A DNA stretch of 64,000 nucleotides from Sodiomyces alkalinus F11 (Eukaryota; Ascomycota; Sordariomycetes; Glomerellales; Plectosphaerellaceae): contig NW_021167081.1 in assembly GCF_003711515.1 (NCBI RefSeq), positions 3,838,483-3,902,482 of the forward strand, written 5' to 3'. How positions within the stretch are numbered: the first letter of the stretch is position 1; each line of letters begins with the position of its first letter. Below, one piece after another: positions 55,751 through 64,000 of the stretch. Both the position numbers and the translations under genes were made by a program. Below the pieces are notes generated by a model that did not search any database, had not been told where the DNA came from, and was given only the letters and a program-made list of their open reading frames with translations.

Positions 55751-57900
55751 AGCCTTAGCTTTATCCTATTATCGCTATAGGTCGGGGTCTACTTTAAAGA
55801 CTATAGTAGGCTTTAGTAATATTACTCTTACTAGGTATACCTAGGGGGAGATAGCTATATCGGGGATTATCTGGATATACCTCCCTTACTCTCGGATATC
55901 GGAAGAATCCTTAGGTATATTCTATTCTTAATACGAGAGTGCATCGGCCACGATATTATCGGCCCCTTACCTATACTCTAATACGAAGTTATACTAAGTA
56001 AGCTTAGTAGCTTAGCGACTCTAGTACTCGGTTAGGACCCTTTTTATTATAAAGTATTTAAGCGCTTTATAATTAGAGTAAATCTAGAACCGGCTATTAT
56101 CTATAAGCTTAGCTTTCTAAGCCTATAGGTAGTCTATAATCGTTAGTATCTCCTTATCGTGAATCGGGTAATTATACTTAGCGAAGTTAAGTTAGCGTGA
56201 GTAATATACGATAACGCACCTATATCCTTATTCGTCTTCCTATAAGAATATACCGCCTAACGAGAACCCTAAGTAATCCGTTTCTAGCTAAGTCTTTCTT
56301 CCGGGTTACTATTATTAAAGGTAAGGCTTTTCCTAGAACCTTTACTTTAGTTCATTAAAGGCTACCTCTTATAGGGGCCCCTAGTAGAACGGGGCGTTCT
56401 TCTTCGTTAGAGCTATAAGTGGCGCTATAATAGCTACGAAGTCGTGGATAAATAGCCTATAGAAGTTAGCGAACCCTAGGAAACTTTGCACTTTAGTTAT
56501 AAAGACTAGCGCTTCTTATTCTACGATAGCCTTTAGTTTCTCCGGGTCGTAAGATACCCCTTTTTCCACTATAACGATAAACCCTAGGTATTTAACCGTC
56601 TTAACGCTAAACTCGTACTTTTTCGGGTTAAGGTTTAGCCTAGCGTCGATAAGGGCACTAAGCACTCGCCGTACCTTTTCCGTATAGTCCTTCTAAGATC
56701 CGTTTAAGTAGATTAGGATATCGTCTATATACGTAGAGATAAAATCGTTAAGGAACTCCCGTAACGATAAGTTAATATATCGCTAGAACGTTATAGGCGT
56801 GCCGGTTAACCTAAAAGGGTATACTAGCTACTCGAATAGTCTAAACCGAGTACGGAATACGGTCTTATACTCGTGCCCGGGTGCTATCCGTATCTTATAG
56901 AAGGCGGCGACGACGTTTAATTTAGTAAACTACTTCGTTTTAACTAGGTTATATAGGGTCTTTATAATTAGGGGGAGTAAGTAGCGATCTCGCTAAGTAA
57001 TCGTATTTAGGGCGTAATAGTTATAATAAAATCGGAGGCCGCCTCCCGGCTTCCTTATAAATAGTATAGGCGCGGAGGTAGCTAAGCTACTCGCACGAAT
57101 AAATCCTTTATTTATTAGATCCGTTATCGTCTTTTATAATATAAGGAGCTCTTTATGTAATATATTATAAAGCGGGCCTTATAGTAAGGCTTATTCGTTA
57201 CCACTATTATCCTTCTATAAATAGACTTTATAGTCGGTGTTAGGTCGGTATAGGGGTAGGCGTATAGAGTATAAAGGCGTGAATAAGTCGCCGAATTCTC
57301 GTATAATACTCTTAGGGACGTAGTCTTATAGGTCTACTAGTTCCTTCGTGCTTAAGGCCTTTTCGGTATCCTTTAGCGATATAGCCCGTAAACCCTCTTC
57401 CTATCTTTTTCCCTTCCGGTACTATAGTCGTCTATATAGTTCTATAAACACGGACCCCGTTACTAGTACTATAATACGGATCTTTTATACTACCTTCGGC
57501 TCCTCTTCGCCCTAAAATCGGATATCGATATCGGCTACTCCGTGGCGGAGCTTTTATTCCTCAGCGTAGAGGACTATATTATTACGTTTTATCTATAAAA
57601 GCCTAAGGAAAAGGTCCTAGTCTAGACCTAGTACTATATACACGAAAACGCGCTCGGTATACCCTTATATATCTAGCGTAAAGACTACGATACTAGCGCT
57701 ACTAACCGGTTTAGTCTTATCCGAGAAGCCTTTTAGTAGTCGTTTCTTCTTATCGACTAACGGTAAACGTATTTTTCGAATAGACTTCTTATTTATAGCG
57801 GTATAGTAGTTATAACCGTATCTATAAAAGCATTTATTAACCTATTACTATTAACTCTTACTTAGATTAATACTAACTCGCTCCGTAATAACGGTTTAAA
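55750..57900 (-). pseudogene. Gypsy-D RNase H, RT and protease
   Basis: The RT active site reads FISTYIDDILIYLNGS at about 56742-56695 on the minus strand, with both catalytic Asp intact. RNase H should lie about 55900-56250 and protease about 57600-57850 by spacing; their motifs are less clear. Many RIP stops. Confidence 0.7.
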
Positions 57901-59109
57901 CTCCTCCTACTCGTGTTACTCTTACACTATCGGCTTTAATACCCGATTTCGTACTAAAGCTACTCTTTGTCCGAGTCTTTAGTATCCTCGGGAATATCTT
58001 CGGGTTCCTCCTCTTAAGGGGATATTTAGGCCACCGTATCCCTCTTACTCTTATAGTGCCGTTAAATATAGCCCTTCTTCTAGTAATTCTAGTATATAAT
58101 ATTCGCGTAGCGGTTAGGTTTTTATTAGGTCCCCTTAAACTTACTAACCTTATTAACTCTACCTATAGCGATATCGCTATTAGTGTCCTTAGTTAGTTTA
58201 CGGGCGACAGGAATCGGTCGGTACGACTTACTAACACCTTCTAATCTCCACGCGATCGTCTATACTTTATCGACCTACTCGGAGTAAGTATCGTGGAGGT
58301 CGGCTATTACTAGGCTATTATATAGCCCGTTATTCAGGGCGCTATTAAGGAACGATATCTTAATATAGTCTACCTAGTCGTGGCCTTTTACTTACGCTAG
58401 GTTCCTTTTAAAAGTAGGTAGGAAGCGCGTGAACGGTTAGTCGGGTTTTTACTTTATCGCTTTAAAGGCGTTAGTAGCGCGACCTTATTTGTTACGGTCC
58501 TTATACGTGCGGTTAAGGTAGGCTATAAGTTCCTCCGGGTTAGATTCACCGTTCATACCTCCGTTACTAAAAAAGGTATTAACTACCTACTAAGGCTAGG
58601 TATCTAAGCACGCGTTAATTAAGTACTACGCCTCCTTATTACTACGGAATAGCGGCCTATTAAGTTTAAGTTTTAGTCGTATAGCCTAGGACTAGGCGGT
58701 GTATTCCGTGCGTTTTCCACTAACGTTTATGGGAACGGCGACCTACTATACCCGGTACAAGAGTATAGGTGCTAGCGGCGGTAGCGGAATAGGTATAGTA
58801 GTCTCTGCCTCTAGTAGCCTTGGTAAAGGCGAGGGCGTAACGACTAGGGTAGGCGTTAAGTGCGTAATAGGTACGAGGTATAGGTTAAGTTAAGACCTTT
58901 CGGAGGCTATTTATAGGCTAGCGATTATATTATAAATAGGGGCGATATATATCCTTACCGCTTCCTATACGCGTTATAATACGTGTTCGTCGATCTTATT
59001 ATACGAGGTCCTTATAATTTACCCTTACCCCCTTAGTAGGCTTGGGGCGAAATAACCGGGACCTCCTTCTATATAGGCGTTAAAGCTTATAATCTTATAA
59101 GTTCGAATA
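57900..59109 (-). pseudogene. Gypsy-D gag region
   Basis: Between protease and the 5' LTR of a minus-strand Gypsy. Coding-like but broken on the minus strand; assigned by position. The plus-strand ORF at 58699-58893 is a shadow. Confidence 0.5.
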
Positions 59110-59313
59110 TATAACGGCTTGTTAAAAGTTATTCACGTATTAAGGCCGAAAATATAGATTATTCGAACTAAGGAAGGAAAGGAGGAAAGGAAAAGTCTAC
59201 GTGGTGTATAGGCGGCTAAGTATGTATAGGATCGCACGGGCCTCGCTAGAGGGTCCGTGCTTCTTAGTCCCGGCCACTACCAGGGACTATTCTACGGGCT
59301 ATAGGCCGTAACA
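59110..59313 (-). repeat. Gypsy-D right LTR (5' LTR in coding sense)
   Basis: 204 bp, paired with 51677-51880. It keeps the terminal CA (gtaaca), so the TG...CA ends of the family are seen directly. Followed by gttag. Confidence 0.92.
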
Positions 59314-59460
59314 GTTAGTTTCTTTTCTATTTAGGCCTACCTTAATATTTTTAGGGAAATACGGTTTATTTAGCCGTTTATACGTATAATAGAATACGTA
59401 ATTCGGTAGTAGGATTTAAAACGCCTTACGAATTAGTAGAAAATTATCAGGTGCCCCTGC
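59314..59460 (+). pseudogene. Copia-3 integrase, continuation after Gypsy-D
   Basis: Plus-strand reading VYTYNRIRNSVVGFKTPYEL follows the right LTR of Gypsy-D, matching the Copia integrase C-terminal pattern (YxxNRTPxxxxxxxTPYEL). It is the direct continuation of 51676. The Copia body then fades; RT and RNase H are not seen. Confidence 0.75.
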
Positions 59461-59899
59461 CTAGGAGATAGAGGCCGGGTATATAACGGGACCACGACGG
59501 GTTTCTGTATAGACGAGACCGGGCCCCCGTCTTAACGTGGCCCCGGCTACCCTGGGCCGATACTACTATACAGGGCCGTGGTATAGGCTTAGGCGTAGAT
59601 ATCCGTTTACGATATCCGTTTAACTATACTAGTGTTAGCCTAGGAGTATATAGTGCTTATATAGTGCCACCTCCTTAGTATAGCGAGGGTAGCGATTATT
59701 CTGATTCTTTAGGACTACCTATATTCGGACCGGCCATAACTACTACTAAATCCACGCCTATTCCGTTTTAGACCCTCTTATTACTACCTTCTTACTCCTT
59801 ATAACTACTTGTCTAATATAATACTCGCTCTACCTTTCTAAAGAGTATATGGACCGTTAAGGAGTATTAATAGGAAAACGATATCTTCCTATAAGAATA
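59461..59899. other. Unresolved stretch between Copia-3 and a Gypsy gag
   Basis: RIP-mutated, with GC-rich blocks near 59470-59580. It may hold the junction of Copia-3 with the element whose gag follows (possibly its 5' LTR). No pair found in the window. Confidence 0.3.
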
Positions 59900-60992
59900 A
59901 TAAGACCTATAACGTGGTTAGCCCCTCCGACCTTTTACCACTAAATATCGATAATCCCTCTAGCCTAGGTGCCTCTACGATATAGGCACGATATGACGAA
60001 GGCGTACCCTAGACGGAAATAGACCTCGATCTTTACCCCCTATCCCCTCGGCGCGTAGCGCCCCCTATTACCCCTGCCCTATCCCGCTTACCCTATCCTT
60101 ATACGGGTATCCCCCACGACTAGCTAACCGATATATAGGTTAGGCAACGGATTAAATGGTTTAAGGCATTAGAGGCGTAGAAGCGTAAACTCGACCGACT
60201 TATCGCCCTTAAAACCGCTAAGGCTAGTCCCTTGACTATAAACTATCCTGACCTTAACGGCCGTGCTATTATACGACGATATATCGCGGAGCCCTATGGC
60301 TCCGTTCTAGATACCTAGTCCTTTATTCCTTCTTCTTCCACTATTTAGAGCCACGTTAATACTAATCCCCCCCGGACCCCTATTAGATCTAGGACTAATT
60401 CCTCGTAGGCGAAGGTTAACTACGCGGTACCTAAGTAAAACGGCGAGTTATAGGTAAAATACCGGATATTTATCTAGGAGGTAAATTAATAGTTTATAAT
60501 CGACCCTAACGGCCTTCCTAATAACGCCTTAAAGAACTATTATATTATAGCCTCCCTGCCGAACTACCTTAAAGAAAGATAGTACTCTTACCTCTAGCAC
60601 GCCTATGATAACGACTCGTCCCGGGTTACCTAGGGGGCCTTAAAAACCTGGTTAGGCGAATAAGTCGACGATTACGATACGCGCCTACTTAAGGCCGCCC
60701 TATAGATATAAACTAATAACCGCTTAGACTAAAAGCCTAGCGAACCCTTTACGAAGTTTATCTAGTGGTAGGAAGCCTTGGAAGCCGAACTCCCTAGTCG
60801 CCTACCGGACTAGTAGCGGATCTGGATAGTCCTTACCCGAGTCCTACCCTTAATCCGGGATTATATTCTATCCACGTATAGAACCCCTAAAACCTACCTA
60901 GAATATAATAAGGAGTATAATACGGCCGAATATCTAAAAATTAGGCCCCTAATAAAAGGATAGCAGCTATCCACCCCTTATACTAACTATAG
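59900..60992 (+). pseudogene. Gypsy-E gag fragment (plus strand)
   Basis: The plus strand encodes a gag-like protein with RIP stops: IKWFKALEA.KRKLDRLIAL (coiled-coil start, about 60150-60210), FIIDPNGLPNNALKNYYIIA (60493-60552), LLKAAL.I.TNNRLD and TKFI.W.EALEAELPSRLPD. This matches fungal Gypsy gag style (a QVNxKL-type core, then a linker). Pol is missing: Gypsy-B's LTR cuts it at 60993. Confidence 0.6.
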
Positions 60993-61577
60993 TGTTACGA
61001 CGGCTTCCGGTCCTCTATAGTATAGCGGACGATAAGGGACTAGCGTCGAGGTTTTAGTTTAAAATAAGAAGAGGATATTAACTAAAGAGCAGTAATTATC
61101 GTTCGTAGTGGTCTAATCGTAGTTACGTTGTAAAGACTAGGCGTTTTCTTTATAAGGTAGGTTTAAGCATAGAATAGTAGTCCAGGTGAAGACTTAGATT
61201 AATCGATGCCTTATTCTTTAGTAGAAGTAAGGCCTAGAATACTCTGGTATATATAGCTTATTATTCACTAGGTCTCTGGTGAATAACTCTATAACGTTTA
61301 CTCGATATTCACTTATTATTCACTTCTCCGTTAGTGAATATTCGTGAAGTAGGTTACCTACCTAGGTGGCCCCTCTAGCGCCCTGGCCTATACTTATTAG
61401 TGGTACTAATATATCCTTCCTAGCAGGGTCACGTGCCGGACCACGTGACTTCTCTTCCTAAGTTGTCTTTTAGTTACGTCCTGGTACGTTAACCGTCCTG
61501 GTACGTTAACCGTTCTAGTACGTTATATACTAGTACATCCTTTATATTAGTGTATATTAGGCCCGTTAGCCATAATA
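60993..61577 (-). repeat. Gypsy-B left LTR (3' LTR in coding sense)
   Basis: 585 bp, inverted match to the solo LTR 54240-54763. Part of it (gacttagatta..., tagaagtaag, tatatatagct) is also shared with the Gypsy-A LTR, so the two families are related. Confidence 0.88.
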
Positions 61578-61739
61578 TTACCTCCCCCCTTCTAAGCGCT
61601 ATCCTAGCGGTCGTATAAGTAGGCCGACTACCCCTAGGTTCGTCGTTTTGCCTTGTTTATTCTTCTCTTCTTTTATCTCTAACTGTTATATCTAACCGTG
61701 TGCAGAAACGTTCTACTAAATCCGCTATTTCCCGTTCCT

Positions 61740-62371
61740 CTCTTAACCGAGTTCGAACTTCCGCTCTTATCGCCGATTAGGGTTTCGAGGTTTCGCCTTA
61801 TTCGCGTTATTTCGACCGGTCGATTCCTTATTTTATCCTAGACGGTATCGGGCGCTACTCGTCTTATTACTCTATTAGTTATTCCTGTGACTCTTCGCGG
61901 GCTCCTATGTCTTCTAGTGGGTCACCTCCCTTGCCCTCCTTTACTCCTTTCCTAACCGTGTGTGTTTTAGTTAGCCGTATCCACGACAAGCTCCGTTATC
62001 TTAAGCGCGAGGAGGAGTAGGCGGAGGAGGTTTTAGTGGCCCGCCGTCGAGAGCTTAAGGCCGCGAAGGCCCGCGCTTAACAGGAAATAAACGAGGCCTT
62101 AGCCCGCTTATTTCGCCTTCGAAAGATACGCCGATTACTTAGTAAGAATAGGGTCGAGATAGTGCGTAAGGACCTTACGAGCGTGGAAGAGCTTAAGGAG
62201 TTAGAACGGAAGGAAGTCGAGGTCCGTTATACGGAGTCGGAGGCTGCGTTAGCTGCGTAGGCGGCTAGTACGGTTAACGTGATTAATTAGAATTAAATTA
62301 TAGCGCAGGATATAGGTGATCTTTCGGATATTAATTTTACGTAGACCGCGGCGTCCGGTCCTGGGTCCTAA
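61740..62371 (+). pseudogene. Antisense accessory ORF of Gypsy-B (coiled-coil protein)
   Basis: Better preserved copy of the Gypsy-A antisense protein. Reading: PPLPSFTPFLTVCVLVSRIH (61930-61990), then KLRYLKREEE and EVLVARRRELKAAKARA, QEINEALARLFRLRKIRRLL and IVRKDLTSVEELKELERKE, ending in DIGDLSDINFT. Only a few stops, at TAG/TAA sites expected from RIP. The arrangement suggests a long helix or coiled coil with a Ser/Pro-rich N-terminus. It sits between the LTR and the chromodomain, strand opposite to pol. No catalytic motif known to me. Confidence 0.6.
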
Positions 62372-62429
62372 TAGTCTTTTATCGGTATTACTTTAGGAGT
62401 TACTTATCATGGATTAGGTTTTCTTTAGG

Positions 62430-62540
62430 TTCCTATATATTCTCGCCGTGATCGTAGTTTTTCCACTTAATAAAATATTCGGTGCTATCTAGCGTCTCTC
62501 GGTGGTCGAGGATTCGTTCTGCTTTATATACGTCGCCGGT
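62430..62540 (-). pseudogene. Gypsy-B chromodomain
   Basis: Minus strand reads ILDHRETLDSTEYFIKWKN, matching the chromodomain (ILDHR...TEYLVKWKGY); the Trp is intact. Pol C-terminus. Confidence 0.8.
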
Positions 62541-62599
62541 ATCGACCACGATCGTGTCTTACATTATTTTACATTTTTTAGTGCTAGTTTAAGTAGTGA

Positions 62600-63450
62600 A
62601 ATATGGAAATTATTATGTATTCTTATTACCGGAGGCAGTAATAGGATATAGTTTATATCTGATTTTTTCTCTAGGATTTCGAATAGTCCTAGTTTTTTAA
62701 AATCTAATTTATCGCTTAGTCGTTATGTTTTTATATTTTTACGAATAAGGTAGACGCGGTCCCCCCTTAAAAGGATTAGTCCCTTAATTCTTAATTAATT
62801 CGCGTACTTACTTAATCGTGTTCTGACTATCTCTACGTCGGTTCGTAGTTCTTTATATAGTTTTTTTATGCTTTTAACTGTTTTTATTACTTTTAGCGTA
62901 TCTAGTCCTTCTAAAGGTTTCCTAAATACTATCGGATTATATCCGTAGTTTGCTTTGAACGGTGTTTTCTTTATTAACTCGTTTAACGAGCTATTATATA
63001 CGAATTATATAAGCGGTAGGTACTATACCTAATTATCTTACTCGTATCCTACATAGTATCGTAAGTATTATTCTAGGATTTAGTTTATAATTTCGGTTTA
63101 TCCGTCGGTTATAGGGTAAAATACTATTAAGTGCTTATATTTCGCCCCTAGCTAGCTTATAACTACTTTCCAGAAATTACTAGTGAATAATGTATCTCTA
63201 TCTATAATAATCTCGTATAGTATACCGTGATCCCGAATTAGGCGGTTAAGCAAGATACTAGCTAGTTCCTTTACTATAGTGTTTTTAATATATAGAATAT
63301 AAAGAGTGTATTTCGTAAATCGGTCGATAATTACGAATACGCTATTATAGGCGATTCTTATTACTAGATCTTTAGATATCGGAAATCCTGTCATAAAGTC
63401 TATTATAATTAATTCCTAAGGTTTATTTACTATTAGTAGTGGCTTTAGTA
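62600..63450 (-). pseudogene. Gypsy-B integrase
   Basis: Open minus-strand segment 63394-63152 (80 residues) reads MTGFPISKDLVIRI, VFVIIDRFTKYTLYI (first catalytic Asp), ELASILLNRLIRDHGI and IIIDRDTLFTSNFW (second Asp). This is a textbook Gypsy integrase core; the stretch is free of stops. The Glu region lies further left and is decayed. Confidence 0.9.
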
Positions 63451-63769
63451 GTCCGTAAGGTTTATATCGGCTACTCTTTACTTTCTAGTAAATATCGTAG
63501 TTACGAACAAAGTCCCTAACTCGTTCTTTAGTTCCTAAATAGCTATATTATTATCATAATCGGCGGTAGGCCTTATAAACTCCTTAATATCTATATATTA
63601 GCGAGGCGTATACTTCTTTAAATATAGTATCGATTATCCGATTAATGCTATTTATTCCTCTATTTTTAAGGGTAAGAGCTTCTCTTTCTTATTAGAGTAT
63701 AGCTTATGGTTTAGGCGCTTTATTAGGTGTTCTTAGTCGGCTAAGTATATCTACGCGACTATTTTCGCT

Positions 63770-64000
63770 TCCTTTTATATATTAAATATAGAAGTTAAAT
63801 TCGGATAGGAATTCGCCTATCGGATCTACCGTTTATTAAGAACCTTACTAGTGGTGAATTATATAAGGTTCTTATAATCCGTGTAGACCTATACCGGGTA
63901 TTTTATTCCTGATAAATGCGGTCTCTATTCCTTAAAGGCTTCGATAATAGCTATTAACTCTGTATCGTGGATCTAATAATTAAGTTCTGGTCTACTGAGT
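63770..64000 (-). pseudogene. Gypsy-B RNase H (cut by window edge)
   Basis: Minus-strand reading includes TAFIRNKIPGIGLHGL-like and RFLINGRSDRRI-like segments across frames that align with the Gypsy RNase H pattern (ELLAIVxAFxEWRxYL...VYTDHKNLxYFxTTKxLNRRQxRWAEFLSEF). The better single reading is IGEFLSEFNFYI near 63790. RT lies beyond the window. Confidence 0.6.

Larger units (their letters stand above)
51677..59313 (-). mobile_element. Gypsy-D: complete chromodomain Gypsy, 7.6 kb, inserted in Copia-3 integrase
   Basis: Two 204-bp LTRs (51677-51880, 59110-59313) with ends tataacggc and gtaata/gtaaca. Flanks gttat (51672-51676) and gttag (59314-59318) match at 4 of 5. A pyrimidine tract (taccccctcccccccgataaagg region, right of the left LTR) is the polypurine tract of a minus-strand element. 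Order right to left: gag, protease, RT, RNase H, integrase, chromodomain, then a plus-strand ORF. A solo LTR lies in its integrase. Net length about 7.1 kb. Confidence 0.92.
60993..64000 (-). mobile_element. Gypsy-B: chromodomain Gypsy, left part, cut by the window edge
   Basis: The left LTR (60993-61577) starts tgttacgacgg and ends ccataata; 5' flank tatag. To its right lies a polypurine tract (ttacctcccccctt on plus), an antisense ORF, then pol on the minus strand: chromodomain, integrase, RNase H. The right part is outside the window. Same subfamily as Gypsy-A in internal sequence (the block ctaagcgctatcc is shared), but with a different, longer LTR. Inserted in the Gypsy-E gag. Confidence 0.88.

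Noticed and set aside
1..64000. CRISPR array, operons or other prokaryotic features
   Set aside because: No regularly spaced repeats or operon-like gene runs; the gene structure and RIP show a filamentous fungus.

Overview
This window looks like a repeat-rich, heterochromatin-like stretch of a filamentous ascomycete (Pezizomycotina) nuclear genome. Two things point there. One intact gene with short fungal introns encodes a Sec39-type protein of the Dsl1/NRZ tethering complex. Almost everything else is retrotransposon sequence carrying the signature of repeat-induced point mutation (RIP): CpA and TpG are nearly absent and TpA is abundant while CpG is kept, so CAG, CAA and TGG codons appear as stops and zinc-ligand Cys/His codons appear as Tyr. 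I cannot name the species.

Layout. 1-297: right end of an LTR element that leaves the window. 298-2476: 5' part of a LINE (minus). 2477-4409 and 11505-11995: a Copia element (minus), split by a complete Gypsy chromovirus, Gypsy-A (4410-11504, minus, 5-bp target duplication agcga). About 12480-17430: a second LINE (minus). 17431-18344: AT-rich spacer. 18345-18988: MITE-like element. About 19080-22254: two partial Copia elements (plus). 22491-25401: the Sec39 gene (minus, 3 exons, 936 aa). 25495-25695: LTR-like repeat. 26330-47440: Copia-1 (plus), containing LINE-1a (27475-41444, minus), which itself contains Gypsy-C (28135-35875, plus). 47799-47872: tRNA-like relic. 49057-51676 and about 59314-59460: Copia-3 (plus), split by Gypsy-D (51677-59313, minus), which carries a solo LTR (54240-54763). 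About 59900-60992: Gypsy gag fragment (plus). 60993-64000: Gypsy-B (minus), cut by the right edge and inserted in that gag.

The elements were read by translating through RIP stops; gag, protease, integrase, RT, RNase H and chromodomain motifs are recognisable, but all copies are dead as sequenced. Insertion order follows from target duplications and LTR pairs.

The most interesting observation is that all four Gypsy elements have a coding-like reading on the strand opposite to pol, between the pol 3' end (chromodomain) and the 3' LTR. Copia-1 seems to have one in the equivalent place. This suggests a recurrent antisense accessory gene of these retrotransposons. Domain boundaries inside the decayed elements are approximate. 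LTR ends, target duplications and splice sites were located base by base.
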